From assembly GCA_002724825.1 (NCBI GenBank), contig PBPU01000078.1, forward strand, positions 6,418 through 16,075: a DNA stretch of 9,658 nucleotides, read 5' to 3'. Under the pieces are notes generated by a model. It worked only from the letters and a program-made list of their open reading frames with translations. It had not been told where the DNA came from and searched no databases. The DNA comes from Acidimicrobiaceae bacterium. Lineage in GTDB: Bacteria > Actinomycetota > Acidimicrobiia > Acidimicrobiales > UBA8592. Of this stretch, positions 1 through 6,603 are shown in pieces. The stretch's first letter is position 1; the number at the start of each line of letters is the position of its first letter. Both the position numbers and the translations under genes were made by a program.

Positions 1-312
1 CTTCTCGCAGTAGGCACTACACTTGTCATGGGAGCAATGGTTTTGGTCCAGCATGGATGGCAGCTTTCACAAATGAACTTAGTTGCTGATGAAGGACCTA
101 CTACTGCAGCCACATTGATTTACACCATAGTTGGAAGCTATATGGTCGCATTTGTGATCGGTATGATCTTTGTTGCGCTTATGGGATTTCGAGCCCTTGC
201 CGGCCAATACAGTAGCCGCCAGACAGACGGCATCGTCGCGGCATCTCTGTATTGGTATTCCTTAGTTTTTATTTATTTCATTATTTGGATAGCCGTCTTT
301 ATAGCGAAATGA
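1..312 (+). CDS. Divergent cytochrome c oxidase subunit III-like protein, 5'-truncated by window edge
   Basis: The reading frame is open from the first base and ends in TGA, so at least 103 residues are visible and the start lies upstream. The visible part holds about three hydrophobic segments: one at the very N-terminal edge, a long one starting at TLIYTIVGSYMVAF, and a last one ending in YFIIWIAVFIAK. Spacing and the terminal pattern (a polar SSRQTD-type loop, then xLYWYSLVFIYFIIW) match the last two helices of heme-copper oxidase subunit III. The usual signatures are altered: where the true CtaE downstream has GFHGVHV and WHFVDVVW, this protein has VGSYMVAF and WYSLVFIY, so the conserved His and Asp are missing. 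It could be a free COX3 paralogue or the C-terminal domain of a COX1-COX3 fusion; the window cannot decide. It lies 27 nt before the next gene and is probably co-transcribed with the oxidase genes. Family assignment is by pattern only. Confidence 0.6.
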   Translation, partial: LLAVGTTLVMGAMVLVQHGWQLSQMNLVADEGPTTAATLIYTIVGSYMVAFVIGMIFVALMGFRALAGQYSSRQTDGIVAASLYWYSLVFIYFIIWIAVFIAK

Positions 313-339
313 GTGTCACGTGATTGTAGGTAATTTCTA

Positions 340-1206
340 ATGTTCTCTCCCGGTTTTAGACTCTTTATGGGATTTGGTGGTTTCGGTCTTATCGCTGCCT
401 TCTTTTACGGAGTGGTGAGTGGCGATGGCGGCGGAGCAGACTATCTGGGGTTCGTTGACGCTGAAAACTGGACCGGTGCAGTAAGCCTTGGATGGAAGGG
501 CGGTATTGGAGATCACGTCGGCTACATCATTTTAGTGATGTTGTTTATCTGCTCAGCTTGGTTGGCAATTATGCTTACAGCTTTTCGTGATGCTGACCCT
601 GATGCAGTTGCTGAACTTAATGGTGGTGAACTCCCACCTGCCCAAGGCCCCGTTAGCTATAACTTCTGGCCAATAATCGGAGCATTTGGATTTGGAACAT
701 TAATTATCGGGCTAGTTACTCATACAGCCATTTTTGTTGTTGGCCTTCTAATCATTATTGCAACAACGTTCGAGCTCATGATGAGTGCATGGGCAGATAG
801 GGCAACAAGTGACCCAGTAGCAAATGCCGAGCTGCGAAATCAGATCATGAAACCGATAGAGGTCCCGGTGCTAGGAACTATAGGTATAGCCGTTGCAGTT
901 CTTTGTTTCTCAAGAATTTTCTTAACTGTGTCAAAATCATGGGCAATTTGGATGGCTGTTATTCTTTCAGCAGTTGTTTTCCTCGGAGCCTTAGCGTTTG
1001 CCTTAGCTGAAAAAGTAAATCGAAATCTTGTAGCGAGTGTCCTAGCTTTCGGCGCAATCGCATTGCTTACGACCGGTATAGTGTCAGCGACCGTAGGTGA
1101 GCGAGAAATTTCTCATCATCATGTTGGAGACCATGGTGAAGAACACAGTGATGACCATGGTGAAGAACACAGTGATGACTATGGTGGAGAAGGATACGAT
1201 AAATAA
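340..1206 (+). CDS. Conserved-type multi-pass membrane protein of unknown function in the oxidase operon, His/acidic C-terminal tail
   Basis: This 288-residue protein is not one I can name. Hydrophobic segments lie at about 7-27, 61-80, 111-126, 128-148, 174-193, 201-222 and 228-249, suggesting about seven membrane helices. The stretch from 104 (PVSYNFWPIIGAFGFG) to about 155 resembles the two-helix tail of CtaD in this window, which has a similar SYWPIVAALGLP opening followed by a second helix. This hints at a CtaF/subunit-IV-like module, as inference. The tail (259-288) is rich in His, Asp and Glu and contains an exactly duplicated DHGEEHSD unit, which could bind metal. The ATG is preceded by a weak GTAGG about 9 nt upstream. 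Its TAA shares one base with the ATG of ctaC (TAATG), so translation is probably coupled to subunit II. Position suggests an accessory or assembly role for the oxidase; there is no direct proof. Confidence 0.8.
   Translation: MFSPGFRLFMGFGGFGLIAAFFYGVVSGDGGGADYLGFVDAENWTGAVSLGWKGGIGDHVGYIILVMLFICSAWLAIMLTAFRDADPDAVAELNGGELPPAQGPVSYNFWPIIGAFGFGTLIIGLVTHTAIFVVGLLIIIATTFELMMSAWADRATSDPVANAELRNQIMKPIEVPVLGTIGIAVAVLCFSRIFLTVSKSWAIWMAVILSAVVFLGALAFALAEKVNRNLVASVLAFGAIALLTTGIVSATVGEREISHHHVGDHGEEHSDDHGEEHSDDYGGEGYDK
1129..1176 (+). repeat. Perfect 24-bp tandem duplication in the His/acidic tail coding region
   Basis: Bases 1129-1152 and 1153-1176 are identical 24-mers starting GACCATGGTGAAGAACACAG. 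Each encodes Asp-His-Gly-Glu-Glu-His-Ser-Asp, and a degenerate third start (GACTATGGTGGA) follows. The unit is a multiple of three, so gain or loss of copies keeps the frame. Identity at the DNA level indicates a recent duplication. Confidence 0.93.
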
Positions 1207-2546
1207 TGAAGACTAGAGCTAATTACGACTTCGCTGACCTTAAAGAATCCTCTGGCCAAAGACGGAATCTCCGCTGGTTTGTTATGTTTCTTGCTGTCAT
1301 CTCTGTTTTGTTAATAACTGGATGTGCGAGCAATGCTCCGCTGGATACTCTTGACCCTGCAGGGCGAAAATCAAACGATATTAATAACTTAATTAATCCG
1401 ATCTTCGTTATAGCAGGAGTTGTCTTCGTCATTATTCAGGGAGCCGTTCTCTACCTCGGGTGGAAATTCAAAGTGCGTGAGCCCAAAGAGGGCGAAGAGT
1501 CTTTCGATGGTGGATATCCAGATGAAGAATTCCCAAAGCAAGTCCATGGGCACTTTGCAGCTGAAATTGGCTGGACGATTGGGCCAACTATTCTTATGGC
1601 AGCAATAGCAATATTCAGTGTGGGTGCTTTACTTAACCTTGATGACGTTGACGCAGCCCCTGACGAAGCTGTATACCCAGAAATGGAAGTGCTTGTTGTT
1701 GGTCAGCAGTGGTGGTGGGAATTCCAATATTATCTTGATGGCGTTGCTGGGGCAGAACAGCCAGATTTCGTTACTGCAAATGAAATCGTTATTCCCGTTG
1801 GGCAAGATATAAGGATTCACACGACATCTCGAGATGTTCTTCATAGTTTCTGGATTCCACGGCTGAATGGAAAGAAAGATTCGGTTCCTGGAAGAACATC
1901 TCCATGGGTGCTTCAATCTAATGAGATCGGAAGATTTGCCGGTCAATGTACTGAGTTTTGCGGTTTAAGTCACGCGTACATGCGCATGTATGCGGTGTCT
2001 CTTTCTCAAGAAGATTTCCAGTCGTGGACGAATAATCAAATGAGACCCCGCGAGCCTCTTCAAGAAGGTGACGAAAACTATGAAGGGGAGCAGGTATTCC
2101 TTCTAAATTGTGCTCGATGTCATGTTATAAATGGTGTTACTTCGCGCGATATTTCCGGAAGTGTTCAATTAGACACCATGGCTTTGTATGGAAATATTGA
2201 AGAGTATAGAAATCATGCCGATGGAACGCTTTCACAAGGGAAATACACCGGGTCAGCGAACTTAACAGCAGGAGCAGCTCCTAATCTTACTCACTTTGCT
2301 TCAAGAAGTAGCTACGCGGGCTCATTCTTTCAGCTTTACCCAGATGCGCAAGAAATGGCCGATGCCGGAAACTATCTTGGCCTTGCAGGAAGTGACTATG
2401 CAAGGGGAACACTTGAAGCGTGGTTGCGGAATTCTCCGAAAGAGAAACCTAACGCTCAGCCTGAACAGGCTAGGGGTATGCCTAACTTGAATTTGAGTGA
2501 GGCAGATATTGATTTACTAGTCGACTATCTAATTTCACTGGATTAA
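1206..2546 (+). CDS. ctaC: Cytochrome c oxidase subunit II fused to cytochrome c (caa3-type), lipoprotein
   Basis: This subunit accepts electrons from a c-type donor and passes them through heme c and CuA to subunit I on the outer face of the cytoplasmic membrane. Residues 23-40 form a signal peptide ending in the lipobox ITGC, so Cys40 is the likely lipidated residue; the preceding n-region is long (22 residues). Two helices follow at about 66-88 and 122-144. The CuA domain shows the aromatic run GQQWWWEF (166-173) and the full ligand set His213, Cys248, Glu250, Cys252, His256 and Met259. A cytochrome c domain follows with CARCH at 302-306 and a probable distal Met425 in RGMPNL. That domain is large: about 119 residues separate the heme attachment motif and the Met, with an extra Gly/Ser/Ala-rich stretch (about 311-356) before the PNLTHFASR segment. 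The start overlaps the previous stop by one base, and GGAGAAGGA lies 11 nt upstream. At 446 residues it is longer than plain subunit II. Confidence 0.97.
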   Translation: MKTRANYDFADLKESSGQRRNLRWFVMFLAVISVLLITGCASNAPLDTLDPAGRKSNDINNLINPIFVIAGVVFVIIQGAVLYLGWKFKVREPKEGEESFDGGYPDEEFPKQVHGHFAAEIGWTIGPTILMAAIAIFSVGALLNLDDVDAAPDEAVYPEMEVLVVGQQWWWEFQYYLDGVAGAEQPDFVTANEIVIPVGQDIRIHTTSRDVLHSFWIPRLNGKKDSVPGRTSPWVLQSNEIGRFAGQCTEFCGLSHAYMRMYAVSLSQEDFQSWTNNQMRPREPLQEGDENYEGEQVFLLNCARCHVINGVTSRDISGSVQLDTMALYGNIEEYRNHADGTLSQGKYTGSANLTAGAAPNLTHFASRSSYAGSFFQLYPDAQEMADAGNYLGLAGSDYARGTLEAWLRNSPKEKPNAQPEQARGMPNLNLSEADIDLLVDYLISLD

Positions 2547-2570
2547 CTATGAAAAATATTTGGAAGAAAA

Positions 2571-2577
2571 AAGGGAG
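2571..2577 (+). promoter_or_regulatory. Ribosome binding site of ctaD
   Basis: AAGGGAG ends 5 nt before the ATG at 2583. It fixes the start of subunit I and shows that ctaD has its own initiation signal after the 36-nt gap behind ctaC. Confidence 0.75.
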
Positions 2578-2582
2578 TTCTT

Positions 2583-4613
2583 ATGGCAGTTGTTGAACAA
2601 GAGCAAGCTCCACTTGAACTAGAATCAGGCGAAGATCAAATTACTGAGCGTCCCCTCGGAGCTTTCACAAGGCCCGGCGGCGGCGGTGGCTGGAGAAGCT
2701 GGCTCTTCACCGTTGACCATAAGAAAATCGGCATTATGTATGGAGCAGCTGGCCTGCTGTTCTTCATCATTGGCGGTATTTATGCTCTGTTTATGAGGTT
2801 GCAGCTTGCTCGTCCCGGTAACTCTATTCTTTCAGCTGAAACCTACAATCAAGTCTTCACTATGCATGGAGTCGTGATGATCTTCCTAGCTGCGATTCCC
2901 CTAGGTGCAGCATTTTCTAATTATCTTATTCCACTCCAAATAGGGGCTCGAGATGTTGCATTCCCAAGACTTAATGCTTTCAGTTTCTGGGTTTTTCTAG
3001 GTGGCGGGCTTTTCCTACTAACCTCCATGTTTATTGGGGGATGGTGGGAGAACGCTCCGGATGGTGGATGGTTCGCTTACTCCCCAAATACAGGAGTGCT
3101 CTTTTCCCCAAGTAAGGGCATAGATTTTTTCGCAATTGGACTTCAAATCACTGGAATAGCTTCACTCGTTGGTGCTATTAACCTAATCGTGACCGTGCTT
3201 AATATGCGTTCACCTGGAATGACATTGATGAAGATGCCAGTTCTTACCTGGATGCTATTCATCGTGCAGATGCTTCTTCTGTTCGCAATGCCAGTTATTT
3301 CTGTGGCTTTATTTCTTCTCACATTTGATCGGTTGTTTGGTGCGAACTTCTTCAATGTCGCACAAGGCGCCGATCCATTACTCTGGCAGCACCTGTTTTG
3401 GATTTTCGGTCATCCAGAGGTCTACATACTTATTCTTCCGAGCTTCGGTGTTATCTCAGAGATCATCCCAACATTCAGTAGGAAACCAATATTTGGATAT
3501 CCATTTATGATCTTCTCGGGAATCGCTATTGGATTTATGGGTTGGGGAGTATGGGCTCACCATATGTTTGCTTCAGGAATCGGACCCGTGGCTGTAGCAG
3601 CTTTCTCAGTTTCAACAATGTTTATTGCGGTGCCGACTGGCGTAAAGATATTAAATTGGCTCGCAACTATGTGGGGAGGGCGAATACGTTTTACTACTCC
3701 AATGTTGTATGCAACATCAGTGGTAGCAATGTTTACGATTGGTGGTCTTTCGGGCGTAACTCACTCTCTTGCTGCAGCTGATACGCAACAGACTGATACG
3801 TACTACATCGTTGCCCACTTCCACTATGTTATTTTCGGTGGAATCATTCTCGGTTTCTTCGGCGGGTTTTATTTCTGGTGGCCGAAAATGTTTGGCTATT
3901 TCTTATCAGAAAAGATAGGAAAGTCTAGCTTTTGGGTCATGGTCATCGGCTTTAACCTTACATTTGGGCCTATGCATATTCTGGGGTTACAGGGAATGAG
4001 TCGCCGAATCCAGACCTATTCAGAAGGTCAGGGATTTGACCTCTGGAATCTTGTCGCAACAATTGGGGCTTTCTTGATTGCAATTGCAACCGCAATGTTC
4101 ATCGCAAATGTCTTTATAAGCTGGCGTGCCCACAGAGCAGGGAAGACCCCTGTACCTGGCCCCGACCCATGGGACGCACGATCCCTTGAGTGGATGACTG
4201 CCTCTCCAGTACCAGAACATAACTTTGATGAAACAATCGAAGTTGAACGTCAAGACGAGTTCTGGCATAGGAAATGGGGTAAAGACGAAACGGGTCGTGT
4301 AGTAAGACGAGCGACAGCTGAAGAAGTAGCTCATGACGGAAGCAACACTAACGTACACCTTCCCTCCCCATCCTACTGGCCTATTGTCGCAGCTCTGGGC
4401 CTACCGATTATCGGTTACGGGCTTATATATAACCTGTGGCTATGTGTAGTTGGAGGACTATTTGTGCTCGGCGGACTATATGGCTGGGTCTTTGAACCCG
4501 TCGATGATCCAAATGCTGATGGACACCATGACGGTGATTCCCATGGAAACTCAGATGAACCCCGAGCTGAAGAAATAGATGAGAATAGTTCTGAGGAGGT
4601 TTCCGTTGACTGA
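2583..4613 (+). CDS. ctaD: Cytochrome c oxidase subunit I (aa3/caa3-type, A1 family) with C-terminal two-helix extension
   Basis: This is the catalytic subunit, reducing O2 to water at the heme a3-CuB centre and pumping protons. All core residues are visible: His95 (TMHGVVM) and His414 for heme a, His412 for heme a3, and His277, His326 and His327 for CuB, with Tyr281 as the cross-linked tyrosine in GHPEVY. Glu279 in the same motif marks the A1 type. D-channel entry Asp124 (IGARDVAFPRL) and K-channel Lys355 (PTGVK) are also present, so proton pumping is expected. After the twelve-helix core (to about 515) comes a hydrophilic linker, then two further helices at about 598-617 and 618-637, and a His/Asp/Glu-rich tail (641-676). 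The N-terminus has a Gly run at 32-36. At 676 residues it is over 100 longer than a minimal subunit I. The last 8 nt overlap ctaE. Confidence 0.98.
   Translation: MAVVEQEQAPLELESGEDQITERPLGAFTRPGGGGGWRSWLFTVDHKKIGIMYGAAGLLFFIIGGIYALFMRLQLARPGNSILSAETYNQVFTMHGVVMIFLAAIPLGAAFSNYLIPLQIGARDVAFPRLNAFSFWVFLGGGLFLLTSMFIGGWWENAPDGGWFAYSPNTGVLFSPSKGIDFFAIGLQITGIASLVGAINLIVTVLNMRSPGMTLMKMPVLTWMLFIVQMLLLFAMPVISVALFLLTFDRLFGANFFNVAQGADPLLWQHLFWIFGHPEVYILILPSFGVISEIIPTFSRKPIFGYPFMIFSGIAIGFMGWGVWAHHMFASGIGPVAVAAFSVSTMFIAVPTGVKILNWLATMWGGRIRFTTPMLYATSVVAMFTIGGLSGVTHSLAAADTQQTDTYYIVAHFHYVIFGGIILGFFGGFYFWWPKMFGYFLSEKIGKSSFWVMVIGFNLTFGPMHILGLQGMSRRIQTYSEGQGFDLWNLVATIGAFLIAIATAMFIANVFISWRAHRAGKTPVPGPDPWDARSLEWMTASPVPEHNFDETIEVERQDEFWHRKWGKDETGRVVRRATAEEVAHDGSNTNVHLPSPSYWPIVAALGLPIIGYGLIYNLWLCVVGGLFVLGGLYGWVFEPVDDPNADGHHDGDSHGNSDEPRAEEIDENSSEEVSVD
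4593..4600 (+). promoter_or_regulatory. Strong ribosome binding site selecting a TTG start for ctaE
   Basis: GAGGAGGT lies inside the end of ctaD and ends 5 nt before an in-frame TTG at 4606. It is the best Shine-Dalgarno match seen in the window. It favours the TTG over the in-frame ATG at 4579, which lies upstream of this site. Confidence 0.8.
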
Positions 4614-5223
4614 AACAGCAACTGACCAAACATCTAATGATCATGGAGAGGATCATGTATCTACACTTGGGGTATCAAATGACAAGTTAGGCATGTGGGT
4701 CTTCCTAGGTTCCGACTGCTTGCTTTTCGGTGGGCTTATTTCTACCTACATGCTCTACAAGGACCGAATAGGCCCTGATGACTTAGGCCCTGAAGAGATG
4801 TTTGATATTCCCTTCACCTCTGTCAGCTCATTTGTCCTACTAATGAGCTCTCTAACAGTTGTTCTAGCGATTACCGCACTTCGACGTAACGACATCCGCC
4901 GTTCTAGAATATGGCTACTTTCAACGGCTATTCTTGGAGCCATTTTCGTTGGCGGTCAAGTCTATGAATTCACTGTTTTCTATCGAGAGGGACTTGGTTA
5001 TACGACCAACCTGTTTGGTACAGCATTCTTCACCCTTACGGGTTTCCATGGAGTGCACGTTTCGGTAGGAATTATTATGCTCATGTCCATGTATATCCAG
5101 TCGATGCGAGGAAAGTTAACTTCGGCGAACGAAGAAAAACTTGAAATCATCGGCCTCTATTGGCACTTCGTGGATGTTGTATGGATCGTAATATTTACAA
5201 TTGTCTACCTTTTCCCACAATAG
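4606..5223 (+). CDS. ctaE: Cytochrome c oxidase subunit III
   Basis: This membrane subunit packs against subunit I, stabilises the active site and supports proton uptake. From the TTG at 4606 it is 205 residues, the usual length for the short five-helix bacterial form. Helices fall at about 28-50, 71-92, 101-122, 135-165 and 179-202. Family signatures are clear: LGMWVFLGSD near residue 28, GFHGVHV at 146-152, and WHFVDVVWI at 186-194 close to the end. The hydrophilic N-terminus (NDHGEDH) echoes the His/acidic tails of neighbouring proteins. I chose TTG because GAGGAGGT sits 5 nt upstream; the ATG at 4579 would add nine residues and lengthen the overlap with ctaD from 8 to 35 nt. The short overlap implies coupling to ctaD translation. 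Confidence 0.95.
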   Translation: MTETATDQTSNDHGEDHVSTLGVSNDKLGMWVFLGSDCLLFGGLISTYMLYKDRIGPDDLGPEEMFDIPFTSVSSFVLLMSSLTVVLAITALRRNDIRRSRIWLLSTAILGAIFVGGQVYEFTVFYREGLGYTTNLFGTAFFTLTGFHGVHVSVGIIMLMSMYIQSMRGKLTSANEEKLEIIGLYWHFVDVVWIVIFTIVYLFPQ

Positions 5224-5233
5224 GAGAAATCAG

Positions 5234-5665
5234 ATGGCAACAACCGACGAATTAACCGGAAGCACCGAAGAAAATGTATCTTGGGTTAAAGAGGACTGGG
5301 TGTACATCAAGACCGCTATTGTGCTCGCAGTCTTTACTGCAATAGAAGTTTTCACCTATTTTGAATCAGTCCACAAAGCCCCAGAGTGGCTCCTTGTCCT
5401 TACTTTGTCATTCCTTATGGTTATTAAGTTCTTCCTTGTCGCTGCAATCTTTATGCATCTGCGCGATGACAATGCAATCTTTACCAAAATGATGGTGCTG
5501 GGATTATGCATCGCCTGGCCCGTGTACTTTGTCATGGCATTTGCGTTCGGATTTTTACCTGATTGGAACCCCATTCTTAAAGTATTATTCCTCCTTGTAC
5601 CCCCGGCCATAACAGGATTTTGGTTGGGATACTCATTCAAAGGTGGAACCGGAAGTCACCACTAA
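5234..5665 (+). CDS. Cytochrome c oxidase subunit IV (prokaryotic COX4/CyoD-like)
   Basis: This is a small accessory subunit of the oxidase, 143 residues from the ATG at 5234. Hydrophobic segments lie at about 23-43, 51-73, 83-107 and 113-134. The second contains the pattern VIKFFLVAAIFMHLRDD, characteristic of prokaryotic subunit IV (the family of Bacillus CtaF and quinol oxidase CyoD). The usual form has three helices; the fourth here is an addition. The C-terminus ends in Ser-His-His. The start follows TAGGAG, placed 7 nt upstream and overlapping the ctaE stop. An in-frame ATG at 5201 inside ctaE has no such site and would add eleven unlikely residues. It lies 10 nt behind ctaE, so one transcript is expected. 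Its exact role in the complex is probably stability or assembly, known from the family rather than from this sequence. Confidence 0.88.
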   Translation: MATTDELTGSTEENVSWVKEDWVYIKTAIVLAVFTAIEVFTYFESVHKAPEWLLVLTLSFLMVIKFFLVAAIFMHLRDDNAIFTKMMVLGLCIAWPVYFVMAFAFGFLPDWNPILKVLFLLVPPAITGFWLGYSFKGGTGSHH

Positions 5666-5723
5666 CTCCATATTCCCAGCACCGAAAATAGGCTGAAAAT
5701 AGTTAACGAAAAATTGTTACTTT

Positions 5724-6590
5724 GTGTGTAAGTCGTGGCAGGCTGGAGTAGTGGTATTTGCAGCTAATCCCCAAATCTGGAGATTCCAATTTCACCCTGA
5801 GGTGTGGATTCTTATAGCTGGAGTGCTTCTCTTGGCACGTTATGCCGTAAAAGTTATTGCACCTAATTTCGTTGAGCCAAACGAAGAAATCTATACCCGC
5901 AAGAATTTCTTCGCATTCTGGGCAGCTCTCTTCGCACTCTGGTTTGCCTCAGACTGGCCCATGCATGACATCTCAGAAGAGTACCTTTATTCAGTGCATA
6001 TGGTCCAACACATGATTATCTCGCTAATAGTCCCACCTCTATTACTTACCGCTCTTCCTGTATGGCTAACAAAGGCAATATTTGGGACTTTTAGTGGAGA
6101 TAGAACCTTTACAAAGAGAATCTCAAATCCGATAGCTGCTGGTGTTTGCTACAACTTAATTGTGATTGTGACTCACTTACCATTCGCAGTGAATTACTCA
6201 ATTGAAAGCGGCGCATTCCACTACTTTCTACATCTAGCAGTCTTTGTTTCTTCCCTTTGGATGTGGCTTCCAATCATCAACCCTATGAAGGAATATCGGA
6301 TTAGTCTTCCAACCCAAATGGTTTACCTTTTTCTGATGTCGGTTGTACCTACCGTCCCAGCGGGATTTTTAACATTTGCTGGAGGAGCGCTCTATGATGC
6401 TTACGATCATCAAGTAAGACTCTGGGGAATTGATATAACAACCGACCAGCAACTTGCAGGGTTAGTTATGAAACTTGCAGGAAGCATATACCTTTGGGTA
6501 TGGATAGCGGCACGATTCTTCCAATGGAGTAGGAGAAACCAGCCAGAAATGGTTCTAGTGGAAACTAAAGCCGAAAATACAAAGGTCTAA
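5724..6590 (+). CDS. ctaG: Cytochrome c oxidase assembly factor CtaG (caa3-type)
   Basis: CtaG of the caa3 family is a multi-pass membrane protein needed for a functional oxidase, thought to help copper reach the CuB site. Counting from the GTG at 5724, the marks seen are WRFQFHPEVW (19-28), the His cluster YSVHMVQHM (89-97) followed by IVPPLLLTALP, a helix with HYFLHLAVF (166-174), the WMWLPIINP segment, and a last helix ending in a basic tail. About six to seven helices are visible. His24, His92, His96, His166 and His170 are candidate metal-binding residues. The start is uncertain: GTG at 5724 has no visible ribosome binding site. GTG at 5751 would give a start shortly before the WRFQFHPE block, but its GGAG is only 2 nt away. 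The 58-nt gap from subunit IV is the widest inside the oxidase block and might hold a separate weak promoter. The gene ends 13 nt from convergent serS. Confidence 0.92.
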   Translation: MCKSWQAGVVVFAANPQIWRFQFHPEVWILIAGVLLLARYAVKVIAPNFVEPNEEIYTRKNFFAFWAALFALWFASDWPMHDISEEYLYSVHMVQHMIISLIVPPLLLTALPVWLTKAIFGTFSGDRTFTKRISNPIAAGVCYNLIVIVTHLPFAVNYSIESGAFHYFLHLAVFVSSLWMWLPIINPMKEYRISLPTQMVYLFLMSVVPTVPAGFLTFAGGALYDAYDHQVRLWGIDITTDQQLAGLVMKLAGSIYLWVWIAARFFQWSRRNQPEMVLVETKAENTKV

Positions 6591-6602
6591 GAAGTATTTT
6601 TG
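6572..6602. terminator. Possible weak hairpin between convergent ctaG and serS
   Basis: AAAATAC at 6574-6580 pairs with GTATTTT at 6594-6600, and flanking C-G and G-T pairs extend the stem to nine pairs. The loop is 13 nt and contains the ctaG stop codon. The stem is AT-rich, so stability would be low. Its placement between converging genes is what suggests a two-way terminator; the structure alone would not. Confidence 0.3.
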
Positions 6603-6603
6603 A

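Noticed and set aside
1260..1330. Twin-arginine (Tat) signal in CtaC around Arg19-Arg20
   Set aside because: RRNLRW is a poor match to the Tat consensus; the lipobox and the family point to the Sec/lipoprotein route.
2549..2596. Short ATG frame (MKNIWKKKGSSYGSC) between ctaC and ctaD
   Set aside because: Only 15 codons, overlaps the ctaD ribosome binding site and start, and has no ribosome binding site of its own; best read as leader sequence.
4020..4656. Several minus-strand open frames (4020-4358, 4415-4633, 4423-4656) opposite ctaD
   Set aside because: They lie fully or mostly opposite a strongly conserved coding gene, have low-complexity Ser/Cys-rich translations, and show no motifs or start signals.
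5201..5233. Upstream ATG for the subunit IV gene inside ctaE
   Set aside because: It gives an unlikely N-terminus (MSTFSHNRRNQ) and has no ribosome binding site, while TAGGAG lies 7 nt before the ATG at 5234.
1..6590. Possibility that the block is a non-oxygen heme-copper enzyme (nitric oxide reductase)
   Set aside because: CtaD has the cross-linked Tyr281, Glu279 and the D- and K-channel residues, and CtaC has a full CuA site, all marks of a true oxygen-reducing oxidase.
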